Source of the DNA: Lingula anatina
Lineage: Eukaryota > Brachiopoda > Lingulata > Lingulida > Lingulidae
Reading direction: 5' to 3'
NCBI RefSeq assembly: GCF_001039355.2
Contig: NW_019775410.1
Coordinates: forward strand, 38,037 to 63,297
DNA: 25,261 nucleotides
Below, piece by piece: positions 1 to 8,165 of the stretch. Below the pieces are notes generated by a model. That model worked only from the letters and a program-made list of their open reading frames with translations, did no database searches and had not been told where the DNA came from. Every line of letters starts with the position of its first letter. Position 1 is the first letter of the stretch. Made by a program: the position numbers and the translations under genes.

Positions 1-274
1 AAAAAAACAAACTTTTTACGAAAAAAAGGGGACTAACATTGAATGTAGAAATGGATTCATTAACCATTGGTAACTGTGGGAAAATTGTTGTTTACCCCAG
101 AAAAATTCATTTTTTGGCCAAAATGAACAGTTGTTATCCTTTTAAATTTTGCCTAATTTTAATTTGGAACAAGCATTCAGTCTGGAAGTGTTGACATGTT
201 ATTTGGCAAGCAAAAAATAATGGCTGTGTTGTATTCCTGTTCTTGCATACATTTTAGTTTCCATATTTTTGTAG

Positions 275-360
275 GAGGTAACAACTTTCTAGCTAACTTC
301 CTAGCCAAAACCAAAGATATCAGTCCTGATGAGAGAGCAAAGAAGTTGGAAATAGACCCA
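275..360 (+). CDS. UCHL3: UCHL3-like exon A (helical segment before crossover loop)
   Basis: Acceptor ttttgtag at 267-274 and donor gtaagt at 361. The exon enters with two bases of a split codon and then encodes GNNFLANFLAKTKDISPDER followed by AKKLEIDP. This matches the human segment around S115-D142, including the SPEER-like turn. The acceptor is a tandem TAG/GAG, so position 275 is preferred but 278 would also keep frame. The upstream codon half is outside the window. Confidence 0.9.
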
Positions 361-2409
361 GTAAGTACTGATGTGGGTGTGATGGTTGCATTTTTTCGGT
401 CAACATATTTTTGAATACTTCATGATATGTCTCTGTCCCTTTTAAGATGTGACTGAGGAAAACATATGAATGAAGAGTTAAGTACATGAATACGATAGAT
501 AACAACTTTCCTAGCAGGGATGAGCTCAATTTTCAGAGACTTTGGTTATGACAATATTTGTAGTATGAGAGTCAGTAGTCTTATGTTAACTGGCGTGTTG
601 TTGCCAACAATGTTTGCAGAACAGAAATGATTACCTGAGAGTTATATAAAAGTTAAAACCAAGTGTTTATTTCAATTGAAGATTGTCACTGCCAAAGTGG
701 TGTATTTAAATGTACTACTTCTATCATGATGTAGAATTGTATTATGCCCTCATCAAGGCGTCTACAGTTTTCATAAAAAAAGGGTCTCATTCCCAACGTT
801 CTGAAAGCCCCATGTTTAACCAACTCTTTATGTCTTTATAGAAACACCCCATATTAACTAGCATAACGTTTTCATCAGTAAACATCTACAAACTGGATCT
901 CCTCAAATGCAGTATTTGGTAATGTATTGAGAATATAGGATTTCTGTTCTTTTACCAAGTTTAGATAATGCTTTTATTTATAATGTTATATTAAGATTAA
1001 AATGTCCAGGCAAAATGATCACTATAATTTATTATTTGTTACTCAGGACATAGGAGCAGCCCATGAAGCAAGTGCACAAGAGGGCCAGACACAGGTACTA
1101 TAGGGGGCCAAGCTTTTGATGGCCTTCTTTCTTGTCTGCTTGTATATTTGACACCATATGAAGAGCGAATACATCTGTCTGTGTTTAGTTGTTTTTTTAA
1201 ATATATATACACTGCACAACAGAACCTAGAATGATTTGAAATGCTGCAGTTTACTGTATTGTATATGAAAATATTTGCCATGGGATAACAGATATCTGAT
1301 TTTTTGTTAAGCATACTTTAATTTGTAACACCAGTTCACAAGATAGACATGCTCGGTGAATGATTTAACTACCTGTATTTTTTACTTGAAAAATAACAGT
1401 CCTGTTAATATTAATATGCTTTATGTAAAATTCTAGCCACCGCCAATAGATGAAAAAGTCGACCTCCATTTCGTGACCTTTGTTCATAATAATGGTGGTC
1501 TCTATGAATTGGGTAAGTTCTAAAACATGGTGATATAACTCGTCAGTAAAGGAAATATTATGAATGAAAAATCTGTGTTCACCATTAATTCTGACCGTAG
1601 TATGATTTTACATGGTCCACTGTCTTCAGTGTGGTATCTGAGACCCTAATTGTGTTTGTTGTGCCTTATTGTGTAAGCTGAGGCTGATTGTGATAGGTGA
1701 GACCCAGATTGTGACAGTTGAGACAGTGTTATAACTGAGCCTCTGATTGCGTTAGGTGAGAACCACGTGTTCAGCATAGTGATACTGATAAACTGATTGC
1801 TAAATGTTGACAAACTTCAGTCAGATTCTTTGCAGCAAAAATTGCAAGGTATTGATAACAGGTACATAAAAAGTTCATAATTTGAGTTCATAATGGTAAA
1901 TCGTCCATCTAGATGCTTACTTGATTTCATTGGATTTTTTGTTTCTTATGCAGATGGACGTAAAAATGCTCCCAAGCGTCATGGCAACACTACTGCAGAT
2001 ACTCTACTTGAGGTAACTGGTCTGTTATTAGTTATGAATTAAGACATGATTTTATTGATGTTTGCATGTGAAATAATAAATTATGTTAAGGACACTTTTA
2101 TTCTTTTCAACTTGGTTTGTATTAATGGATGGTAAGAAAATTCTTAATCAGACACTTGAGATATTGGTAGGTCTGAAAGCATGGATTTTCATGTCCGCTT
2201 TTGTTATAGAAGAGGGATTGTGGCATGATATTGAAGTGAGTCTTTAATCTAGTCTAAACTGCAGTTGAGGAAATTTTCTCTAGTTCGTTGATAATAAGCT
2301 GCTTATTTTTTTATTTGCTCAGGATGCTGCAGCAGTGGTGAAGAAGTTCATGGCAAGGGATCCAGATAATATCCACTTCACTGTGGTTGCCTTGGCTAAG
2401 ACAGATTAG
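275..2409 (+). CDS. UCHL3: UCHL3-like ubiquitin C-terminal hydrolase, 3' part of gene (5 exons; 5' end outside window)
   Basis: Family C12 cysteine protease that removes small adducts from the C-terminus of ubiquitin (UCHL3 is also known to process NEDD8), in cytosol and nucleus. Exons 275-360, 1047-1094, 1437-1512, 1954-2012 and 2323-2409 join to 2 nt plus 117 codons and a TAG stop. The translation runs through FLAKTKDISPDERAKKLE, AAHEASAQEGQTQ (crossover loop), DEKVDLHFVTF (catalytic His), LYELDGRKNAPKRHGNTT (catalytic Asp in ELDGR) and ends VALAKTD. His and Asp are 15 residues apart, as in human UCHL3 (H169/D184), and the segment aligns gaplessly with human residues about 114-230, so the C-terminus is full length. 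Introns are GT-AG; phases after the five exons are 0, 0, 1, 0 (the first exon is entered in phase 1). The N-terminal half, with the catalytic Cys and oxyanion Gln, is upstream. UCHL1 is the alternative, but the loop and the EGQT..IDEKVDLHF stretch favour UCHL3. Confidence 0.93.
1047..1094 (+). CDS. UCHL3: UCHL3-like exon B, 48 bp, most of the active-site crossover loop
   Basis: A 16-codon, phase 0/0 exon between acceptor ttactcag (ending 1046) and donor gtacta (1095). It encodes DIGAAHEASAQEGQTQ, aligned residue for residue with human UCHL3 A143-E158. In UCH enzymes this loop passes over the active site and limits the size of the leaving group. The loop finishes at the start of exon C. Confidence 0.9.
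1437..1512 (+). CDS. UCHL3: UCHL3-like exon C, carries the catalytic His
   Basis: Acceptor aaattctag ends at 1436; donor gtaagt starts at 1513. The exon encodes PPPIDEKVDLHFVTFVHNNG and GLYEL, then the first base of the next codon. DLHF holds the catalytic His equivalent to human H169. The exon stops one base into the codon of the catalytic Asp. Confidence 0.92.
1634..1763 (+). repeat. Degenerate about 20-bp tandem repeat in UCHL3-like intron
   Basis: About six diverged units of a sequence close to GATTGTGTTAGGTGAGACC can be read in the intron between exons C and D (for example GATTGTGATAGGTGAGACCC, GATTGCGTTAGGTGAGAACC). Related units occur in the 3' UTR and at 5711-5816. Confidence 0.55.
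1954..2012 (+). CDS. UCHL3: UCHL3-like exon D, completes the catalytic Asp codon
   Basis: Acceptor ttatgcag ends at 1953; donor gtaact starts at 2013. With the single G from exon C it encodes DGRKNAPKRHGNTTADTLLE, matching the conserved DGR(K/M)PFP.(N)HG...TLL(E/K) block of the family. The first residue is the catalytic Asp (human D184). Confidence 0.92.
2323..2409 (+). CDS. UCHL3: UCHL3-like exon E, terminal coding exon with stop
   Basis: Acceptor atttgctcag ends at 2322. In phase 0 the exon encodes DAAAVVKKFMARDPDN and then IHFTVVALAKTD, followed by TAG at 2407-2409. It matches the human C-terminus (KKFMERDPDEL.F..IAL) in content and length. The exon and the following about 165 bases are nearly duplicated at 7914-8165. 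Confidence 0.93.
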   Translation, partial: DAAAVVKKFMARDPDNIHFTVVALAKTD

Positions 2410-2573
2410 ATTGTGTTAGTTGTGACATCTGCTGTACCAGTGATTGTGCTTGCTGTGCCAGGAACCTGGTGAGATTGTGTCCAAGACTAAGATCCATGGA
2501 AATGGTTCTGATCAGTGTGCTGCTCATGTTTGCTGTCCTTCTTAAACAATATCAGCTCTGTGAGAATGTGATA
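2410..2573 (+). other. 3' UTR segment conserved in the downstream copy
   Basis: The 164 bases after the stop match 8001-8165 with three substitutions and one single-base indel by eye. Similarity stops abruptly after GAATGTGATA. No AATAAA lies inside this block. The first plain AATAAA downstream that I noticed is at 3565-3570, and an ATTAAA occurs near 2953, so the true poly(A) site is undetermined. It contains GATTGTG-type motifs shared with the preceding intron. Confidence 0.65.
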
Positions 2574-3986
2574 ATTTTAATACTGTGCATAATGGATAAA
2601 GTTTGAATATTGGATAAAGCTATGACCCATTATTCAAAATTCAAAACTACCAGTTGAGAAAAATGTTTTTGTGAGCAAAGCAGTCCAAATCATTCCATTC
2701 TGCCATTCTGTATTGTAAGGATTGTCGTAATGTGGGGCAAATCAAACATCTACATCTTTACAAACATTTCAGTAGGACCAATATTGAAGATCTGAATTTT
2801 GTAAATGCACAGGAGATGAAAACTGTTGAATTGTTATTATCAGTTAACTTGCATGCATGTGTCCACAGAAATTGGTTTCATATGGTTGAGACAATCAAAC
2901 AATTCAAAAAGTCTAGTATTTGATCATGCTATCTAAATGAGCTGCTTTTCATTAAAATGAACATGCACTGTAGCAAAGCTGTGTATTAATTTTAACAACA
3001 GCTTATGACCACTTTACTGTACACACTTGGCATATAGAGCTCCATTGGAAGGTACCATGAGGTACGGTACCTTGGGAAGGTACCATGGGGTACCATTGGA
3101 GATTCATGTTGTAGAGAGAGATCTCAGTGAGTGAAAATATGTTGCTTGTGTACTAAAGAAAAAGAATACGTAAAATGTGACTGCATCTTACTCATTGTTT
3201 GAATGTTGAACAGTATTTTCATGAAGCAAATGAATCTATTCATTGATATTGCCAAATGATGTGACTTGGTCACGCAGTCAACTATGTGTTATGTGCAATG
3301 AAATATGTTCTACAAATCAACTTTGTTTTGTTATCTCACTTAGTGTGAATGAGTTTAAGAAAGATTGGATGAGAGTGGGAATTTGGGTTTGGGAGACCTT
3401 TGTTTAACAACCCCTGGTGTTTGGAGTTTTGTGTCCAGTAGTGTCCTATAGAAGGTGTAATCACATGAAATATTGAGTAAAACAGTGTGTTACAATGAGG
3501 AACTATATCCAATGTCAACTACTTTGTTATTGCTCTCACGGAACCTGCCATTACAGAGGTTGACAATAAACTAGATGCAGGGGTTGGATCACTTGAGTTT
3601 TTATCTTCTTTGGAAAGGTCAACTATGGAAAAGATACAGGCCATGATCCCCAGCCACTATGTCAACTTCTCTCATGCATGATGTAGTGGAATGAAGTCCT
3701 ACAGGAATGGTACATTAAGGGTCATTCTAAAATGCTCAACTTATAGCAGTACACTCTAGAAAACAACTCTGGATGCAAGTTAACACAGGAAATAGTCTTT
3801 CAAAAGAAATACATTGATATAAAAACAGTATGTAATGCTAGCTAAAAGCAGCTTGGTTAATGATACTGTTGACCAAACTTTACTAATCGTTAGTATTTGT
3901 TAATGAATTGTCAGGTTGTCCACCAGGGATTGGAGCTAATTAGTTGGCTGTCACCTTGATTGTTATTTTTATGATGGAATTGCTTT
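2574..3986. other. Non-coding stretch after the first 3' UTR copy
   Basis: AT-rich sequence with no domain-bearing reading frame. A short open frame at 2732-2923 has no family resemblance and may simply be transcribed 3' UTR. A plain AATAAA is at 3565-3570. Apart from the GGTACC cluster nothing is recognised. Confidence 0.5.
3042..3101 (+). repeat. GGTACC-rich cluster
   Basis: Four GGTACC palindromes (3051, 3066, 3079, 3089) and one GGTACG (3061) fall in 44 bp, framed by TCCATTGG at 3041 and CCATTGGA at 3093. This looks like a small local duplication with inverted symmetry. No function is evident. Confidence 0.6.
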
Positions 3987-4417
3987 AATTACCTCAGCCA
4001 AGGAGGTTATGTTTTCACCCCTGTTTGTCTGTCTGTCTGTTTGTCATCAACATAACTTAAAAATTTTCAGGGTAGGTCAGAAATGGCTTAACTTAGAAGT
4101 GATTAGTTTTTGGTGGTGATCCAGATCAATAATAAATCAATAATCAATAATAAAAAACTAAGTTATGGGCCGATTTTGATGAAATTTTCAGGAACTGTCA
4201 GAAGTGGGCCAAGGAACAGATGATTATTTTTTGGTGGTGATCTGGATCAATAATCAATCAATAATCAATCAAAAAATTAAAAAAAAAATTAATCAGTAAC
4301 CAAAAAAAAAAAAAAAAAAAATTAAATCATTATAGAATGAAAATTTAGGGGTGAAACAGCATTGGATGGAGACTTTGCTGCCTTGGTGGAGGTCTGTGCT
4401 CTCTGAGTGCTTTTTTT
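3987..4417 (+). mobile_element. CCAAGG-type non-autonomous repeat element
   Basis: Left end is AATTACCTCAGCCAAGGAGG followed by a GTTATGTTTTCACCCCTG and (TGTC)n/TTTG stretch. Right end has GGGGTGAAACAGC, then GCTGCCTTGGTGGAGGTC and a CTCTGAGTGC tail. The ends are imperfect inverted repeats sharing ACCTC..CCAAGG and TTTCACCCCT. Inside, a motif ATTTTCAGG...TTTTTGGTGGTGATCCAGATCAATAA occurs twice (about 4063-4135 and 4183-4255). I recognise this end sequence as a repeat type common in invertebrate genomes but cannot assign a named family. No transposase is present. Confidence 0.6.
4302..4321 (+). repeat. Poly(A) run, 20 bp
   Basis: Uninterrupted A20 inside the CCAAGG-type element, next to AT-rich TCAATAA repeats. 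Confidence 0.9.
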
Positions 4418-4721
4418 AGTTTTGGTTATGATGAAAACTGTTGAAAATTGTGCCAAAATTAAAACTTTTTGGTGCTCTTATTTTAAATGTTAAAATTTCC
4501 CTCTTGCTGATCCAGAAGTCCAGCTATAATATGAAAGTTGCCATCAGCATTTAGCATATTCATTATGTTATTATAATTCCTTATTTATTTATATATTACT
4601 TTACAGATCCACTTAACAATAGCACTGTGGCTCCTGAATTTCCTGTATATGACATATAAGTACAATTACATATATTTCTATGTTAATGGCACTAATCACA
4701 TGATTGTGTATAATATTGCAG

Positions 4722-4761
4722 GAAGAAATACAGAGCACCTTCTGCTCCAGTTTGTTCTGAG
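4722..4761 (+). other. Possible cryptic 40-bp exon
   Basis: Acceptor-like TAATATTGCAG ends at 4721 and donor-like GTACTG starts at 4762. Entered in phase 2, the frame reads KKYRAPSAPVCSE; other frames stop. There is no family match and no partner exon, so this may be chance. Confidence 0.12.
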
Positions 4762-4932
4762 GTACTGGCACTGGTTTTTATTTCCCATTTTATTATTTAT
4801 TTAAAATTATGATCTTCAACCAAATCTTAGCAGTGTCCCAAACAATATAATGGACTATCACTGTGTGATGGTAATAGCAGCATAACTACAGTCTATTTTG
4901 ATGTGAAAGTGGATTTTTTTTTTTGTGGATAG

Positions 4933-5177
4933 ACTAAGACCCCAATCCCGTACCTAGATCAATATAGCAGACTCCACCCATCCCCAAGGGGTTTTTTTTG
5001 TTGTTGCTAAATTACATTCAGATTCAGCTCTTGTGTCTGGCACGCCTACTGAAGCTGTTAGGGGGTAATTAACTATCGTTTAGCAGCTCAGTTTGAATGC
5101 AATTAAGAGAGAATCCCCTCAGAGTTGGGTTAATCCTGCTAGATCGATATAGGTACGTATGGGGATGGGATCTAAGT
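4933..5177 (+). mobile_element. Foldback MITE, family 1 copy 1
   Basis: A 245-bp sequence with long imperfect terminal inverted repeats: left ACTAAGACCCCAATCCCGTA..., right end as reverse complement ACTTAGATCCCATCCCCATA..., both continuing through ATC.AT.TAGCAG and ending near CC(A/T).AGGGG. The centre holds CACGCCTACTGAAGCTG, a GGGGGTAATTAACTATCGTTTA loop and a CAGCT(C)AGT return arm. The same organisation recurs at 17727-17981. No coding capacity and no certain target-site duplication. Confidence 0.75.
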
Positions 5178-5246
5178 CAGTGATGTGACTAACTGCTGAA
5201 TAAACAGTTGTCACGGTCTCATCCTTAGTGTATTTTTCTTTTTCAT

Positions 5247-5300
5247 CAGACTGTAACTCTGGCGATGTTGTTCGCAATAACAACAGCTAACATCAGTCTG
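5247..5300 (+). other. Imperfect stem-loop
   Basis: CAGACTG at 5247-5253 pairs with CAGTCTG at 5294-5300, and inner GTTGTT pairs with AACAAC around a CGCAAT loop. Bulges are large, so this is a weak RNA-hairpin candidate. Confidence 0.25.
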
Positions 5301-5318
5301 ACTGAAGCTGAAAGAATG

Positions 5319-5343
5319 TTATTGTTATTATTATTATTATTAT
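5319..5343 (+). repeat. (TTA)n microsatellite
   Basis: About eight TTA/TTG units. Confidence 0.85.
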
Positions 5344-6843
5344 ACGTAGAAACATATATTGAAATTTACTGTGGAAAAACATCCTATTTTGACTATTTTT
5401 AATAAAAATGCAGTGAATATTCTTTTTTGACAAAAGTGAAAGGGTCCTCAGAGCACTTGATTTCATAAAAGGTAATTATGTTACCATTTTTGTGTTATTT
5501 CTATCAGATAATCTGGGAACCAATCTTTTGGAAACAAGACTTTGATGAGATTACATAAAAAAATGCAGATTTTTTAATTGCCAATTAACAATTAACATGA
5601 GCCTTATGAAAATCAATAGGCTCCATCCTAATCATGATGTTCATCTGGATTCAACTTGAAATTCAAACATTGTATGACATCAAATGGTGGTGAACTGTGG
5701 GGTCACTGTGGAAACTGTTAGGTAAGACACTGATTGTGTTTGCTAAAATTGATTGTGTTAGGTGAGATACTGATTGTGTTTGCTGAAGTTGTGCTGGGTG
5801 AGACTGAATGTGTTCAACATGAATAAGATGTGATCTAAGGGGTTGTGATGCAAAAAAGAATATACGCTAAAAATTATGAATAATATATTTACCGGGAATA
5901 TAATCACTACTGTCATATTCTTTTTGCATTTAAACAGGTAAGCAGTATATCATTGCCTCAGAATTTGAACTGAGAAAAAAGATGAAATAAAAAATGCCAT
6001 GTCACCGTGTAAGTCATGTCATCCCACAACCACTAGCAATCAACAACATGGTGTGGTATTAAATGTGATTAAAATATTTACATATATTCAAATAGAATCA
6101 CTGAGTACCATGCTTTTATCATCTCTCAATTAGAGAATAATTAATGAGCCTCATGTGTCACCACAATTCCGTCATGTCCTATAATAGCAGATTACTTCCT
6201 CACTTAAAAGCCACAGTTCATGGTTGATGCTGACTTTCAGTACACTGATTGTGTTGTCTCAGTATTTACTGTCTGGAAACAAAACTAAATTTGTGGTCAG
6301 GGAATTGACCACTTTTCTGTATCTGAACAGCTCAGTGATAGTACCCAGATCCTGTAGTGGTGGGTCTCCTGTTGATTTTATCTTGTGTGTGAGGGAGTCT
6401 GGTGATGGGGATAATATGCTTGTTATTAAAAGTTGACAAATCTGAATTCTTTTGTTTCTCTCTTAGTAATATTTCTAAGAGTGCAGTAACCTTGACCTCA
6501 TCTACATGGTCTAAGTGATTTCTTTGCTTATTTCAACCATTCCTCTACACCTTATCATGTCAGTTTAAAAAATGAAAAGATATACAAAGGTCATTAATTG
6601 TGTATCTGTGAGTCAATGGGTTGTCTGTTTAAAGTGACTGCAATTTTAGAAAAAAGTTTCAGAGTTTGAACCTGTTAGAAAGAGGAAAGACTTGTGCTGG
6701 TAGAAAGTGATATTTTTCTAATCTTATTCACAGGTAGTTTACAGATTTTGTCATTGGTGCTACATTGTTGGTCATTTGGTAACTTTAATTTGTAGATACA
6801 TTGTAATATAGAATTTTGTTTCATGTGTTTCAGCATGTAGGGG
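5344..6843. other. Non-coding stretch
   Basis: AT-rich. The open frame at 6224-6436 has no recognisable domain. Apart from the GATTGTGTT repeat nothing is identified. Confidence 0.5.
5711..5816 (+). repeat. GATTGTGTT tandem repeat related to the UCHL3-like intron and 3' UTR
   Basis: About five units of roughly 20 bp, such as GATTGTGTTTGCTAAAATT and GATTGTGTTAGGTGAGATAC. The same word family occurs at 1634-1763 and at 2409-2490. Confidence 0.55.
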
Positions 6844-6844
<1 letters not shown>

Positions 6845-6875
<31 letters not shown>

Positions 6876-6879
6876 ACAC
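6845..6879 (+). repeat. (C)17 followed by (CA)n
   Basis: A C-run of about 17 joins directly to about nine CA units. The overlapping open frames with GGGG or PPPPPHTHTHT are products of this tract. Confidence 0.9.
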
Positions 6880-7192
6880 CTTTGATATTTCCATACTTAG
6901 TTTTCTTTTATAAACTGAAATATTCAGAGAGAAATATATTCCTGAAGTCACCTCTTCCTCTTTCCATGAGTGGATGTGAAGACAGCAGGGCACCAGTTAT
7001 GTTGTGGTTAAGATATAAATGTCCTTGATCTAATCTGGTCATATTTGTGGTTGTCCATACTAACCTGCCTGACCACAGCATGGTGTAAGTGACCACAAAG
7101 ACTGCGTCCATCAATTTCTTTTAATAACCTCTGTGGAATGTAAATTGTCTTTTGGTATTATTGGATTATGATTGTTACTTGTTAAAATAAAA

Positions 7193-7223
7193 TCAGATAT
7201 CTATCTGATAAGTATCTGATTTA
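7193..7223 (+). repeat. ATCAGAT/ATCTGAT inverted and direct repeat
   Basis: ATCAGAT-ATCT-ATCTGAT forms a 7-bp stem with a 4-bp loop, followed by a further TATCTGAT. It contains several GATA-type words; no function can be assigned. Confidence 0.4.
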
Positions 7224-7353
7224 TTTGTTGTGGCCTATGGGAAATTGGAAAATTAAATTTAGTTATGATATTGAGTATTAAAGGATTTTATCAGATTTTT
7301 TGCATCAACAATTGAATGGTATTGATAAAAGGTATTGAAAAATGGGAAAAAAC

Positions 7354-7454
<101 letters not shown>

Positions 7455-7515
7455 TCTTTTTAAGTAAATTTTCCATCAAGAAGTTTCTTGGTCTTATTTT
7501 TTAATTTTTATGCAG

Positions 7516-7557
7516 ACAGCCACAATAATGCTCTCAAGCAGCCTGGCAACACTACAG
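7516..7557 (+). pseudogene. Degenerate copy of UCHL3-like exon D
   Basis: Acceptor TTTTTATGCAG and donor GTAACT are kept, and the aligned residues read (D)SHNNALKQPGNTT against DGRKNAPKRHGNTT. The Gly-Arg after the catalytic Asp is lost. The exon is 42 bp instead of 59: 17 bp are missing just before the donor, removing ADTLLE and changing the intron phase. Spliced to the next exon it would shift frame and stop after about a dozen codons. Confidence 0.75.
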
Positions 7558-7913
7558 GTAACTAAAGGTACAGCAGTCTAGAATTATTGGTTTGCTGTTA
7601 GCTATAGCAGTGAACATGTTCTAATCTATAGATAGTTACTTGGAGTTTGCATGTGAAATTAAAAAAAAGTACTTAATATATTCTTTTCATCTTGATTTGC
7701 CTTTAATGTTTGGAAAAAGAAGTCTTAAAGAAATGAGACACATATGAGATATTAATTGGTCTGAAAATCATGGATTTTCATAGCTGTTTTTTATCATAGA
7801 AAAAAAAGATGTGGCATGTTTATGAAATGAATTATCATTAGACAAACGTGCAGTTGAGAAACATTCTGTTGATCTCATAGATAATAAGCTGCTTTATTTT
7901 TTTATCTGCTCAG

Positions 7914-8000
7914 GATGCTGCAGCAGTGGTGAAGAAGTTCATGGCTAGGGATCCAGATAATATCCACTTCACTGTGGTTGCCTTGGCTAAGACAGATTAG
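7914..8000 (+). CDS. Second copy of the UCHL3-like last coding exon, intact; possible alternative last exon
   Basis: Acceptor TTATCTGCTCAG ends at 7913. The exon encodes the same 28 residues as 2323-2409, DAAAVVKKFMARDPDN then IHFTVVALAKTD, and stops at TAG 7998-8000. One base differs (7946 T vs 2355 A), a silent change in an Ala codon. In phase 0 it can be joined to exon D at 2012, giving the same protein with another 3' UTR through a 5.9-kb intron. It cannot be joined in frame to the degenerate exon at 7516-7557. Whether it is transcribed is unknown; it may be a well-preserved relic. Confidence 0.6.
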   Translation, partial: DAAAVVKKFMARDPDNIHFTVVALAKTD

Positions 8001-8165
8001 ATTGTGTTAGTTGTGACATCTGCTGTACCAGTGATTGTGCTTGCTGTGCCAGGAACCTGGTGAGATTGTGTCCAAGACTAAGATCCATGGAAATGGTTCT
8101 GATCAGTGTGCTGCTCATGTTTGATGTCCTTCTTGAACAATATCAGCTCTGCTAAGAATGTGATA
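8001..8165 (+). other. Second copy of the UCHL3-like 3' UTR
   Basis: Nearly identical to 2410-2573 and ending in similarity at GAATGTGATA. The nearest plain AATAAA words I see downstream are at 8646-8651 and 8989-8994, far for a simple 3' end. Confidence 0.6.

Noticed and set aside
196-414. A single 72-codon gene starting at 196
   Set aside because: Only 275-360 is the exon; the N-terminal and C-terminal parts are intron read-through, as shown by the acceptor at 274 and donor at 361.
6675-7028. Overlapping frames containing GGGGG or PPPPPHTHTHT
   Set aside because: Produced by the C-run and CA repeat at 6845-6879 on both strands.
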